Part shown: positions 52,867 through 61,181 of the stretch, piece by piece
Layout: each line of letters starts with the position of its first letter
Position numbering within the stretch: position 1 is the stretch's first letter
Source of the DNA: Chryseobacterium culicis
GTDB lineage: Bacteria; Bacteroidota; Bacteroidia; Flavobacteriales; Weeksellaceae
DNA length: 64,000 nucleotides
NCBI RefSeq assembly: GCF_002979755.1
Contig: NZ_PCPP01000001.1
Coordinates: 404,665-468,664, forward strand
Direction: 5' to 3'
Translations under genes and position numbers: made by a program
Notes under the pieces: model-generated
Databases searched by the model: none
Told to the model about the DNA's origin: nothing
What the model saw: the letters and a program-made list of their open reading frames with translations, nothing else

Positions 52867-53724
52867 ATGAAAATGGTCTCAGAAATTTTAACCGAATCTG
52901 TTATTGATCATTCTTTTTCTGTAAAACGGCTGGAGAATGATATACCGTACTCAAGAGGTTTTGTGAGACTTAATTATCACCATATTTTGATGATCGAAAA
53001 GGGTAGAGGAATACTGACCGTAGACGAACATTCTTTTGATATAGAAGATCAGGAAATTTTTTTACTGTCTAAAGGCCAGATCTGCAGGTTTGAAAATAAT
53101 ACGGATATCCGTGGTTATTATATTTCCTTTGGGGACTGTTTTTGGGAAAAAGTACCTTCCAGTGCCAGCAATTGCAAGGCTGTGTTGTTTAATAATGCCG
53201 CTGCAAATCAAAAACTGATACCGGATCAGGCTGAAACAGATGAATTTGTAAGCTTGTTTAAAAATTTACTGACAGAATACCAAACGGAGTCTTATACCAA
53301 TCAAATGGATGTACTGGCGGCCTATTTAAAAATCATTATGATAAAACTGGCGAATGTAAAAATCGTATCGGAAGAAACTTTTGACAGCCAGGATTATATT
53401 ATTTACCGCAAGTTTATGGATCTGCTGAGCAGTCAGTATCACAGTCTTCATGCAGTCAGTGAATATTCAGAACTGTTGAATATTACACCGAGAAGACTTA
53501 GTGAACTGTGTAAGCGGTGTTGCCATAAAAGCGCAAAAGAAATCATCAACGGACAGATTATTGCGGAAGCCAAAAGACTCCTTCAGTTCAGCGCTCATTC
53601 TGTAAAAGACATTGCCTATCAGCTTAATTTCAGTACATCGGAACAGTTCAGTCATTTCTTTAAAAAAAATACAGAAATATCTCCGGCAAACTATCGCAGT
53701 CATTTCATTCATATTGGAATGTAA
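52867..53724 (+). CDS. AraC-family transcriptional regulator
   Basis: Protein of 285 residues. The N-terminal cupin (about 1-160, LNYHHILMIEKGRGILTVDEHSFDIEDQEIFLLSKGQ) is followed by the AraC domain: first HTH HAVSEYSELLNITPRRLSELCKRCCHKSAKEIINGQIIAEAKRLL and second HTH HSVKDIAYQLNFSTSEQFSHFFKKNTEISPANYR. Phased TTTTGACATGT repeats occur before it and before the next gene, suggesting autoregulation and control of the HD protein (inference). Confidence 0.92.
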   Translation: MKMVSEILTESVIDHSFSVKRLENDIPYSRGFVRLNYHHILMIEKGRGILTVDEHSFDIEDQEIFLLSKGQICRFENNTDIRGYYISFGDCFWEKVPSSASNCKAVLFNNAAANQKLIPDQAETDEFVSLFKNLLTEYQTESYTNQMDVLAAYLKIIMIKLANVKIVSEETFDSQDYIIYRKFMDLLSSQYHSLHAVSEYSELLNITPRRLSELCKRCCHKSAKEIINGQIIAEAKRLLQFSAHSVKDIAYQLNFSTSEQFSHFFKKNTEISPANYRSHFIHIGM

Positions 53725-53736
53725 ACGGGATCGAAA

Positions 53737-53747
53737 TTTTGACATGT
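53737..53747 (+). promoter_or_regulatory. TTTTGACATGT site before the HD gene
   Basis: Identical to the second of the paired sites at 52788-52798 and followed by CA, forming a GACATGTC palindrome. It lies 79 bases before the HD ATG. It may be bound by the AraC protein encoded just upstream. Confidence 0.5.
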
Positions 53748-53815
53748 CATCGGTATTTATTGATATTCTCAGGCATCGGTAATCATGATACCTTTGGATA
53801 AAATTATGTAAAGAT

Positions 53816-54466
53816 ATGTCAGTAAATCGTATGAAAGAAGTAGCCGGAATCATGATCCCGGACAGTAAAATTGCAACAGAAGCCACAGAACTTCTGTTAG
53901 AACACGGAACAGAATTTATCTACAATCATTCTCTTCGTGTTTTTCTATTTTCCTCATTAAATGCAAAACGTGAAAACAAAGTTCATGATTCTGAGCTGTT
54001 GTATGTAGCCTCAGTATTTCATGATCTGGGGCTTGTCTCTCATTACAGCAGTCCTGATCTGAGATTTGAGGTAGATGGAGCCAATGCAGCAAGAGACTTT
54101 TTGAAAGGACATGGGATTGCTCAGGATAAACTTCAGCTCGTTTGGGATACCATTGCTCTTCACACCACTATCGGTATTGCAGAACATAAAGAGAATGAAG
54201 TCGCCTTAATGTATTCAGGAGTAGGACTGGACGTGATGGGAGAAGGTTATGAAAACCTGAGTACAGAACATCGTGAAGAGATTATAAAAGCTTTTCCGAG
54301 AAATGATTTTAAAAAGAAAATTATTCCCACTTTTTTCGGAGGCTTTGAACATAAAACAGAAACCACTTTTGGAAACATAAAAGCAGATGTCTGTGCCTTT
54401 ATGATCCCGAATTTTGAAAGGAAAAATTTCTGTGACTGTATTTTGCATTCTCCTTGGTCTGAATAA
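53816..54466 (+). CDS. HD-domain hydrolase, cyanamide hydratase-like
   Basis: Protein of 216 residues. The HD signature is in FHDLGLVSHY (H-D), preceded by YNHSLRVFLFSSLNA (first His) and followed by ALHTTIGIAEHK (later His) and the DVMGEGYENLS Asp, the layout of the cyanamide hydratase/inosine-type HD families. A divalent metal hydrolase with an unknown small substrate. It is 91 bases after the AraC gene and lies downstream of a matching operator, so the AraC protein may control it. Confidence 0.85.
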   Translation: MSVNRMKEVAGIMIPDSKIATEATELLLEHGTEFIYNHSLRVFLFSSLNAKRENKVHDSELLYVASVFHDLGLVSHYSSPDLRFEVDGANAARDFLKGHGIAQDKLQLVWDTIALHTTIGIAEHKENEVALMYSGVGLDVMGEGYENLSTEHREEIIKAFPRNDFKKKIIPTFFGGFEHKTETTFGNIKADVCAFMIPNFERKNFCDCILHSPWSE

Positions 54467-54476
54467 ACTTGTCAGC

Positions 54477-54505
54477 CAGCCCGAATATCATATATATCCG
54501 GGCTG
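54477..54505. terminator. bidirectional terminator-like hairpin
   Basis: CAGCCCG (54477-54483) pairs with CGGGCTG (54499-54505) around an AT loop; flanking GTCA/TGAC also pair. Confidence 0.65.
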
Positions 54506-54530
54506 TTGACTTTCAATATATCAATGTTGT

Positions 54531-54920
54531 TTATACCCAATGCTCTATAAGGTGGAGCCAAAGTGCTTTTTCCTCATTCAAAAGAAAAACGGCTGATGAC
54601 GCTCTTTTGGTCGTGATTTCGCCCGTAACCTGGGTTTCAGTATAAGTGGCAAGGCCATGATGCCCGGAATGATTTACTTCAATATTTTCAATCTGAATGG
54701 TACGTTCCGGAAATTTTCCAAATACGGTGGAAAGCCAGTCTCCAAATATGGATAAAGTAACAGGGTCTCCGTTTCCATTGATCATTTTGAAATCCGTTGA
54801 AAATCCGGATAATAACGCTTTGTAAAGACTTTCCTGATGTTCTGATTTTCCCTGAAACCACTTTTCAATATTCTTATGGAATTCTTCTATTTCCCAAATG
54901 ATTTTTTCTGTATTGTTCAT
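54531..54920 (-). CDS. NTF2-like/DUF4440-type small protein
   Basis: Protein of 129 residues. The layout, an N-terminal helix (EKIIWEIEEFHKNIEKWFQG), LYKALLSGFSTDFKMINGNGDPVTLSIFGDWLS and a C-terminal strand pair (SSAVFLLNEEKALWLHLIEHWV), fits a cone-shaped NTF2-like (SnoaL/DUF4440) fold. The role is unknown; members bind small hydrophobic ligands. It lies 38 bases after the MFS gene on the same strand and may be its second cistron. Confidence 0.75.
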   Translation of the reverse strand: MNNTEKIIWEIEEFHKNIEKWFQGKSEHQESLYKALLSGFSTDFKMINGNGDPVTLSIFGDWLSTVFGKFPERTIQIENIEVNHSGHHGLATYTETQVTGEITTKRASSAVFLLNEEKALWLHLIEHWV

Positions 54921-54958
54921 ATTTAAATGTATAGTATTTTTTATTTTAAATGGTCTTT

Positions 54959-56335
54959 TTAATCAATGATTTTCCTTAATCTGCTTCCTGCCCATATTCC
55001 AGTGAGTTGAAAAACACCAATCATTCCTACAGCGATTACAAATGCTTCATTGAATCCCAGAATTTTTATCAGATTAAAAAATAATGTTCCAATGACAGCT
55101 CCTCCGGTGACACTTCCAATCTGAATGCCTATGCTTATCAATCCCGAAGCCTGTCCGGCTTTTTCTTTAGAAACCAATGAAATGGCTGTCCGCATCATGA
55201 CCGGCATAATAGTACCATGCCCAAACCCTGCAATAAATAAGGTAATATGGGTAATAAAAGATGGTTTTTGCTGAACATAAAATGCTGCTGCACTTATCAG
55301 AAACCCTGTCATCAACAATCCTAATCCTGTATACATCATTTTGTAGGTTGTCAGTTTTATTTTTGAAGTCACCAAAGGTCCCAGGAAAAAGGCAAGTCCA
55401 TAAGGAACTATAGCCAGACCTGTCTGCATGGAGTTTTGATGGAGAAACTGCTGAAGATAATAAGGGTAGCAGATAAATAAACCTGCTGTGAAATTATAAA
55501 AGAAAATAATCAGAAGGCTTAATGCAAAGGGTTTCTGTTGCAGCAATGCCGGATCTATAAGTATCGGACGGTTTTTTTGCAATTGTTTCTTCTCATAGCG
55601 TAGAAATGAAATTAATAATAAAATTCCTGCAAGAAGAACCCCGAAAATCCACCATGCCCATTCGAATTTCTGTCCGAAAATAAGAGGGCAGATGAGCATA
55701 AGCAATGCCAGAATCAACAATAAAGCTCCTATAAAATCAATACCTGTCTGTTCCTTTTTATTACGGTCTTCCATCGTAAAATGAATTCCCAGAATACAGA
55801 TAACAGTAATGGGTACATTCACAAGAAATACCATTTCCCACGAAAAATGTCCCCATTGCATGCTTAAGAGAACTCCACCGAACAATTGCCCAACTACTGA
55901 TGCAAGACCAAATACAGAACTGAAAAGACTTACAGCTTTAGGCTGTTCCTGACTGCTGAAAAGATCTTTTATGGAAGCTAATACCTGAGGAGCCAAAAGT
56001 GATGCCCCAACGCCCTGGAACATTCTGAAGATAATGAGCCATGTAACATCCGGAGAAAAAGCACAGGCTAGGGATGAAAAAAGGAAAGTATATAATCCCG
56101 AAATAAATACCTTCTTACGTCCGTAAATATCACCCAGCCGTCCGCCGCAAACAACAAGCGCAGCATAGGTGAGTCCATAAATGGCAATGACCATTTGAAG
56201 CTCATGATCACTGGCATTGAAAGCTTTTTTAATAGAAGGTAATGCCATATTAACAATAAAATAATCCAGGGGTGAAAGAAACGCACCCGCGATCAGAAAA
56301 TTGAGTGCCTGCCACCGTTTCGGATATGTGTTCAT
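54959..56335 (-). CDS. MFS multidrug transporter, DHA2-like (14 helices)
   Basis: Protein of 458 residues with fourteen hydrophobic segments, the DHA2 length. Family motifs: motif A GGRLGDIYGRKKVF (about 60-73), motif B-like RMFQGVGASLLAPQVLASI, motif C-like region in helix 5 (VGQLFGGVLLS). It exports drugs or metabolites by proton antiport. It is divergent from an AraC gene (starts 71 bases apart), and both promoters can be read between them, so the AraC protein is a good candidate for its regulator. Confidence 0.92.
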   Translation of the reverse strand: MNTYPKRWQALNFLIAGAFLSPLDYFIVNMALPSIKKAFNASDHELQMVIAIYGLTYAALVVCGGRLGDIYGRKKVFISGLYTFLFSSLACAFSPDVTWLIIFRMFQGVGASLLAPQVLASIKDLFSSQEQPKAVSLFSSVFGLASVVGQLFGGVLLSMQWGHFSWEMVFLVNVPITVICILGIHFTMEDRNKKEQTGIDFIGALLLILALLMLICPLIFGQKFEWAWWIFGVLLAGILLLISFLRYEKKQLQKNRPILIDPALLQQKPFALSLLIIFFYNFTAGLFICYPYYLQQFLHQNSMQTGLAIVPYGLAFFLGPLVTSKIKLTTYKMMYTGLGLLMTGFLISAAAFYVQQKPSFITHITLFIAGFGHGTIMPVMMRTAISLVSKEKAGQASGLISIGIQIGSVTGGAVIGTLFFNLIKILGFNEAFVIAVGMIGVFQLTGIWAGSRLRKIID

Positions 56336-56346
56336 ATTTTTTTATG

Positions 56347-56387
56347 CAAAATTACCCGCTTTGTATCCTGTTAAAATTGTACTTTTG
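56347..56387. promoter_or_regulatory. back-to-back divergent promoters of MFS and AraC genes
   Basis: Plus strand: TTTG at 56360-56363 and TACTTTTG at 56380-56387 (AraC). Minus strand: TAATTTTG at 56354-56347 (MFS). The two core elements lie about 30 bases apart, so the promoters overlap; predicted leaders are about 16 (AraC) and 8 (MFS) bases. Confidence 0.65.
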
Positions 56388-56406
56388 GAGGAAAATTGAG
56401 TGTGTA

Positions 56407-57255
56407 ATGAAAGGAATGCATCTTGAAGGGATTGAAGTAAGAGAGATACAACTGAAAGAAGAAGAGATGATGTTCAGAACAAAGACTTTTCTTTCATTCG
56501 TTTATATTGTCAAAGGAGAAGGAACGCTTATGTATGATGAGCGGAATATTAATTTCTCTCAGGGTAAGCTTTTCATTATTCCGGAGCAGGAAGTGTATCG
56601 TTTTGAAAGCAAAGCTGCCCGGCTTATCAGTATTCAGTGTCCGGTTGAGTTTATTGATAAAATCCGGTTGGAAGCTGATCGTATTGAAAGCTGTGAGAAT
56701 TTGTATAAGTTGCAGTATATCAGTAATAATTATCACGCAAGGGCAGGATGTGTCTTCAGAAATAAAAACGATGAACATTTTGCAGAAACTCTTATTCTGC
56801 AGATCGTCAATGAATTTAACAATAAAGCAGATGATTATCTTATTATCCGCAACTGTATGTCCATCCTTCTCAATCTGATTGCAAGAAATATTATTCAGAG
56901 TGAAACTTCTGATCTCCAGGAAAACCGGAAAGCTTTTTCCATCATGAAGATCATCGCTTATATTCAGCAGAATATAAAGGATCGTGAGAAAACAGGAATT
57001 CAGAAGATTGCTGAACATTTTGGAATTTCCGGGAATTATTTCGGAGAATATTTCAAACAACAAACAGGGACCTCCTATCAGGATTATCTGTTGGATTACA
57101 GACTAAAGCTGGTGGAAACCTATTTGAAATACAGCAGTGTCCGTCTAAGTGAAATTGCTTATGAACTTCAGTTCAGTGATGAAAGCCATCTTTCCAAACT
57201 TTTTAAAAAACACAGAGGAGTAACGCCTGGTGAGTATAGGAAAAAATTCAAATAA
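56407..57255 (+). CDS. AraC-family transcriptional regulator
   Basis: Protein of 282 residues from the ATG at 56407; the in-frame ATG at 56305 would overlap the divergent MFS gene and lies upstream of the promoter. N-terminal cupin (about 15-140, FVYIVKGEGTLMYDERNINFSQGKLFIIPEQEVYRFESK), then the AraC domain: first HTH GIQKIAEHFGISGNYFGEYFKQQTG and second HTH VRLSEIAYELQFSDESHLSKLFKKHRGVTPGEYRKKF. It likely regulates the divergent DHA2-type transporter (inference). Confidence 0.9.
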   Translation: MKGMHLEGIEVREIQLKEEEMMFRTKTFLSFVYIVKGEGTLMYDERNINFSQGKLFIIPEQEVYRFESKAARLISIQCPVEFIDKIRLEADRIESCENLYKLQYISNNYHARAGCVFRNKNDEHFAETLILQIVNEFNNKADDYLIIRNCMSILLNLIARNIIQSETSDLQENRKAFSIMKIIAYIQQNIKDREKTGIQKIAEHFGISGNYFGEYFKQQTGTSYQDYLLDYRLKLVETYLKYSSVRLSEIAYELQFSDESHLSKLFKKHRGVTPGEYRKKFK

Positions 57256-57298
57256 AATAATTTAGGATTAATAAGTTTAGATTAAATTGATAAAAAAT

Positions 57299-57322
57299 AA
57301 AGTTAACTATATAGTTGACTTT
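57299..57322 (+). promoter_or_regulatory. MarR operator palindrome
   Basis: A 24-base palindrome, centred on AGTTAACTAT/ATAGTTGACT, has only one mismatched pair. It lies 33 bases before the MarR ATG and overlaps the -33 region of a TATATTTA-like -7 element at about 57331-57338. Autorepression by the MarR protein is likely (inference). Confidence 0.7.
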
Positions 57323-57355
57323 ATTTTTATATATTTACATCAAAAAAAAATTCAG

Positions 57356-57850
57356 ATGGATTTTGACTTTATTAGAGAACTAGGGTATAAGGCTTTAGAT
57401 AGTCGGTTGAAAAGAATCAGCGACAGAATGTCTCATGATGTTCGTAAATTTTATAAAGAATTTGGGATCGATGTAGAACCGAATTGGTATCTGGTGTTTA
57501 TGCTGCTGAAAAGGAAGGGTGAAATTTCAATTACTGATATTGCCGAACCACTAGGGTATTCTCATCCTTCCGTTGTGGTGATCGTCAAAAAAATGAATGA
57601 AAATGGTTATCTCATGATCAGAAAAGACAGTGTGGATAAACGGAAGCAGATCATTTCATTGTCTCCCAAAGCCATTGAAAAGCTCCCTCAGCTGGAGCAG
57701 ATCTGGGACAGCTGTGAAAAAGCAATCCTGAAGGTTTTATCTGAAGATCTGGCCATTTTTACTTATCTGGATCGTATTGATCAGGAACTGAAAAACGAAT
57801 CTTTTCATCATCGTTTTAAACAAGAATATTTAAAATCAACTCAATCATGA
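57356..57850 (+). CDS. MarR-family transcriptional regulator
   Basis: Protein of 164 residues from the ATG at 57356; upstream in-frame sequence (from 57287) runs through the operator and is excluded. The winged helix reads FMLLKRKGEISITDIAEPLGYSHPSVVVIVKKMNENGYLMIRKDSVDKRKQIISLSPKA, with the recognition helix SHPSVVVIVKKM. MarR proteins repress until a ligand binds. It overlaps the next gene by four bases, so the secreted protein after it is coupled to it. Confidence 0.92.
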   Translation: MDFDFIRELGYKALDSRLKRISDRMSHDVRKFYKEFGIDVEPNWYLVFMLLKRKGEISITDIAEPLGYSHPSVVVIVKKMNENGYLMIRKDSVDKRKQIISLSPKAIEKLPQLEQIWDSCEKAILKVLSEDLAIFTYLDRIDQELKNESFHHRFKQEYLKSTQS

Positions 57851-58611
57851 AAGCATTCATTCTCATTACAGCATTTCTTTTTTCCAATCTTATGATTTCT
57901 GCAACAGAAACAAAAATCATGATAAGAGCTAAGGCAAGAGATGCAAAATTTATCGGAACTTCATTAGGTGGAGCTCATGTTATCATTAGAAATAAACTTA
58001 ATCAGAGAATTCTGGCAGAAGGAAATACAAGCGGAAGCACCGGGAATACTGATCTGATTATGAAAACCCCTAAGACCAGAGAGAGCTCAATTGTCGATGC
58101 ACAAACGGGAGGTTTTATGGCTGCTGTGGATATTGACGAACCTACATTTGTGAATATAGAAGTTATTTCCCCTCTGAACAGTAAACAGGCTCAGGCTGTT
58201 GTAAACACAGAACTATGGCTTATTCCTGGGAAACATATTTTGGGAGAAGGAATAATCCTTGAAATTCCCGGCTATATTATTGATATTCTGAAACCCAGAA
58301 CCCATCAGTATATCGCATTGAACAGTATTAAAGATAAGCCTTTCCAGTTTCAGGCTAATATTGTCATGATGTGCGGATGTGTCATTGATAAAGATGGAGT
58401 ATGGAATTCCAATGAAATTGAAGTAAAAGGAATCCTTAAGAAAGAAGGAAAGTTTGTGAAGAATATAGAGATGTCTTGGGTATCAACCAATCTGTTTGAA
58501 GGAAGTCATTTAATTAATTCTCCGGGAAATTATGAACTCGTCCTGTATGCATATCATGAGAAAACCGGAAATACGGGTGTAGATAAGGTGAATTATGTTG
58601 TGTTTGAATAA
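57847..58611 (+). CDS. secreted protein of unknown function coupled to MarR
   Basis: Protein of 254 residues with a signal peptide (MKAFILITAFLFSNLMISA) and no T9SS domain. I recognise no family. Visible features: an early beta-rich part (IMIRAKARDAKFIGTSLGGAHVIIRN), a later ANIVMMCGCVIDKDGVW segment with the only Cys pair, and a C-terminal Ig-like strand pattern (GNYELVLYAYHEKTGNTGVDKVNYVVF) that resembles extracellular beta-sandwich modules. The MMCGC motif could be a metal or disulfide site. It is translationally coupled to the MarR gene, so it may be induced with a small-molecule signal. Confidence 0.7.
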   Translation: MKAFILITAFLFSNLMISATETKIMIRAKARDAKFIGTSLGGAHVIIRNKLNQRILAEGNTSGSTGNTDLIMKTPKTRESSIVDAQTGGFMAAVDIDEPTFVNIEVISPLNSKQAQAVVNTELWLIPGKHILGEGIILEIPGYIIDILKPRTHQYIALNSIKDKPFQFQANIVMMCGCVIDKDGVWNSNEIEVKGILKKEGKFVKNIEMSWVSTNLFEGSHLINSPGNYELVLYAYHEKTGNTGVDKVNYVVFE

Positions 58612-58634
58612 ACAAAATAAAATATATTGGAATG

Positions 58635-58663
58635 AAAAGAGACTTTTGAAAGGTCTCTTTTTT
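58635..58663. terminator. bidirectional terminator
   Basis: AAAAGAGAC pairs with GTCTCTTTT around a 9-base loop that can extend pairing; T-runs on both sides. It serves the secreted protein gene and the convergent small gene. Confidence 0.85.
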
Positions 58664-58677
58664 ATTCATAATACGAA

Positions 58678-58920
58678 TTATAAAACCTGAAGTTCTTTAA
58701 ATACTTCAATAATGGCTTCAATAAGTCCTTTATCTATAGACTTTTCCGCAGTAGCATCCGGCAAAATAGCCCGCAAATCGCCGTGATCATCACGTTCAAT
58801 AACGACTTCAGTGCCATCCACATCCACATATAATTTGTATCCGTAAGAAAATGTTGCAAGCTTTCCGTTGAAAAGCAGTTCTTTACCTTTATAAGTTACC
58901 GGTACTTCAAATTCTTCCAT
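58678..58920 (-). CDS. small conserved hypothetical protein
   Basis: Protein of 80 residues, acidic, without signal peptide or membrane helix. The pattern FEVPVTYKGKELLFNGKLATFSYGYKLYVDVDGTEVVIERDDHGDLRAI is a compact beta-rich module followed by a C-terminal helix (SIDKGLIEAIIEVFKELQVL). I recognise it only as a typical small flavobacterial hypothetical. Its length, clean codon use and own terminator support a real gene. Confidence 0.7.
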   Translation of the reverse strand: MEEFEVPVTYKGKELLFNGKLATFSYGYKLYVDVDGTEVVIERDDHGDLRAILPDATAEKSIDKGLIEAIIEVFKELQVL

Positions 58921-59115
58921 TACTGTAAGTTTCTATTCATTTAAAATCCGGACAAATGTCGGAAAATTTTAATTCATATTATCAAACAAATTATAATGAT
59001 AAAGCCAAATAATACCAATTACTAAAATTATTTATAGGTTAAAATCTGTATATTTATCCGTATTTACGAAAGCAATTCTAAAACAGAAATGATCAATGAA
59101 ATTGAAAAGAACTTT

Positions 59116-60411
59116 ATGAAAAATACAATCACTCTCTTTTGGTTCAGACGTGATTTGAGATTGGAAGACAATATCGGACTTCACCATGCACTCCAATCTG
59201 ATACTCCTGTAATGCCTGTATTTATCTTTGATACTGATATTCTCGAAAAACTGGAAGATAAGGAAGACCGCAGGGTGGATTATATTCACCAGGCTTTGAC
59301 GGATATCAATATTTCATTGGAAAAATACCATTCAAAAGTGAATACTTACTATGGCAAACCTATAGAAATATTCAGAAAACTGTGCGAAGAATATACTATT
59401 GAAGGTGTTTTTTGCAACAGAGATTATGAACCTCAGGCCATTGAACGAGATAAGGAAGTCTATTATTTTTTCAAAGAAAAGAATATTCCCTTCAAAGCCT
59501 ATAAAGATCAGGTAATTTTTGATAAGGATCAGATTATTAAAAAAGATGGCTCACCCTATACTGTTTACACTCCTTTTGCAAAGAAATGGAGGGAAACCTT
59601 AACTCCTGAACATTATAAACCTGTAGAGTCCAGCTTTACAAACCTTTTCCCACAGGAATATACAGACATTCTTACCCTAAAGGAGATTGGTTTCAGAAAA
59701 ACGGAAATTAACTTTACCCATCCTGTTCTGAATGCTTCAATTATAGATCATTATGATCAATTTCGTGATTATCCGGCCTTACAGCATACAACCCAATTGG
59801 GAATTGCTTTACGTTTTGGAACCATCAGCATCAGGAAATGTGTGGCCTTTGCCCTGAAACATAATGCTGTATGGCTTTCAGAATTGGTCTGGCGTGAGTT
59901 TTTTATGCAGATTTTATATCATTTTCCGCAGGTGGTTCATCAGTCTTTTAAAAAGCAGTATGATAATATTAACTGGCGGAATAACGAAGAAGAATTTAAA
60001 CATTGGTGTGAAGGAACTACAGGCTACCCAATTGTAGATGCCGGAATGAGAGAATTGAATCAGACTGGTTATATGCATAATCGTGTACGAATGATTGTGG
60101 CGAGTTTCTTATGTAAACATTTGCTGATAGACTGGCGTTGGGGAGAAGCCTATTTTGCTTTAAAACTTAATGATTATGATTTGTCTGCAAACAATGGAAA
60201 CTGGCAGTGGGCAGCAGGTTCCGGCTGTGATGCTGCTCCTTATTTCAGAGTTTTTAATCCGACGGCTCAGGTTGAAAAGTTTGATAAAGACTTATTGTAT
60301 ATCAAAAAGTGGCTTCCGGAATGGAATACCTCAGCATATCCTTCCCCAATCGTCGAACACCCCTTTGCTCGTGAAAGAGCCTTATCTGAATACAAAAAGG
60401 CATTGACATAA
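59116..60411 (+). CDS. phrB: deoxyribodipyrimidine photolyase, class I
   Basis: Protein of 431 residues from the ATG at 59116, which sits directly before the conserved TLFWFRRDLRLEDNIGL; the ATG at 59089 is possible. The antenna domain (about 1-130) is followed by the FAD domain: WHTLSELVWREF-like segment at LSELVWREFF, TGYPIVDAGMRELNQTGYMHNRVRM, and NGNWQWAAGSGCDAAPYFRVFNP, typical of CPD class I photolyases. It repairs pyrimidine dimers with blue light. A cryptochrome without repair activity cannot be excluded. Confidence 0.9.
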   Translation: MKNTITLFWFRRDLRLEDNIGLHHALQSDTPVMPVFIFDTDILEKLEDKEDRRVDYIHQALTDINISLEKYHSKVNTYYGKPIEIFRKLCEEYTIEGVFCNRDYEPQAIERDKEVYYFFKEKNIPFKAYKDQVIFDKDQIIKKDGSPYTVYTPFAKKWRETLTPEHYKPVESSFTNLFPQEYTDILTLKEIGFRKTEINFTHPVLNASIIDHYDQFRDYPALQHTTQLGIALRFGTISIRKCVAFALKHNAVWLSELVWREFFMQILYHFPQVVHQSFKKQYDNINWRNNEEEFKHWCEGTTGYPIVDAGMRELNQTGYMHNRVRMIVASFLCKHLLIDWRWGEAYFALKLNDYDLSANNGNWQWAAGSGCDAAPYFRVFNPTAQVEKFDKDLLYIKKWLPEWNTSAYPSPIVEHPFARERALSEYKKALT

Positions 60412-60423
60412 ATAGCACAATAT

Positions 60424-60459
60424 CAAAAAATGCCCGGTAACAAAAACGTCACCGGGCAT
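60424..60459 (-). terminator. terminator of the ABC export operon
   Basis: On the minus strand TGCCCGGTGAC pairs with GTTACCGGGCA and is followed by TTTTTT, 27 bases after the ATPase stop. Confidence 0.85.
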
Positions 60460-60485
60460 CAACCAATTGATATTTAATATGAAAA

Positions 60486-61181
60486 TTAAATCGTTTTCAG
60501 ATACAGCTCCTGTAATTCCTGAGCAGTAAAAGCTTTGGAAGGCAGGTTTTGCACCAGTTCTCCCTGTTTCATAATTCCGATATTGGTGGCTACACTTACT
60601 GCATTGAAAATATCATGAGTAGCCATTAAAATAGTTCTGCCTTCTTTCCCCAGCTGACGAACAATTTCGGTAAACTCTGCTGTTGCTATGGGATCCAGTC
60701 CGCTGGTAGGCTCATCCAGAAGAAGTACTTTTGCATCTTTGGCAAGGGCAATAGCAATACCTACTTTTTGTCGCATCCCTTTTGAATATCCTCCCAGGGC
60801 TTTGTGGTGCGCTGTCTCTTGTAATCCTGTACGCATAAGTAATGCGGAAAGCTCTTCTTTTTCATAATTAAATCCGGCAATTTTGGAGAAAAAATCGAGA
60901 TTCTCCAATCCGGTAAGATGAGGATATAAAAGCACTGTTTCAGGAATATATGCCAGATGTTTTTTTATTTTCTGAGGCTGATCTTTTACGGAAATATCAT
61001 GAATGAAGGCATCTCCGGAAGTGGCTTTAATAAGCCCAAGAAGAATATTGATGGTTGTACTTTTACCTGCTCCGTTTTGCCCGAGTAGCGCAAAGATTTC
61101 CCCTTTCTTTACTTCCAGATTAAGAGAATGAAGTGCTGTAAAATCATTGTATTTTTTATGTAGGTTGATCGTTTTTAACAT
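60486..61181 (-). CDS. ABC-2-type transporter ATP-binding protein
   Basis: Protein of 231 residues from the ATG at 61181; the longer in-frame region (to 61259) lies inside the upstream permease gene. Walker A GQNGAGKST, Q-loop, signature GYSKGMRQKVGIAIAL, Walker B VLLLDEPTSGLDP and H-loop ATHD are intact. The helix after Walker A and the ETVLLYPHLTGLENLDF stretch fit CcmA/NatA-type exporters. Its start overlaps the permease stop by seven bases, so it is the last gene of a coupled operon with two DUF3526 permeases. Confidence 0.92.
   Translation of the reverse strand: MLKTINLHKKYNDFTALHSLNLEVKKGEIFALLGQNGAGKSTTINILLGLIKATSGDAFIHDISVKDQPQKIKKHLAYIPETVLLYPHLTGLENLDFFSKIAGFNYEKEELSALLMRTGLQETAHHKALGGYSKGMRQKVGIAIALAKDAKVLLLDEPTSGLDPIATAEFTEIVRQLGKEGRTILMATHDIFNAVSVATNIGIMKQGELVQNLPSKAFTAQELQELYLKTI

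Noticed and set aside
56494..57063. Open frame of 189 codons antisense to an AraC gene
   Set aside because: The plus strand encodes the full cupin and first HTH of AraC; the antisense frame has no recognised motif.
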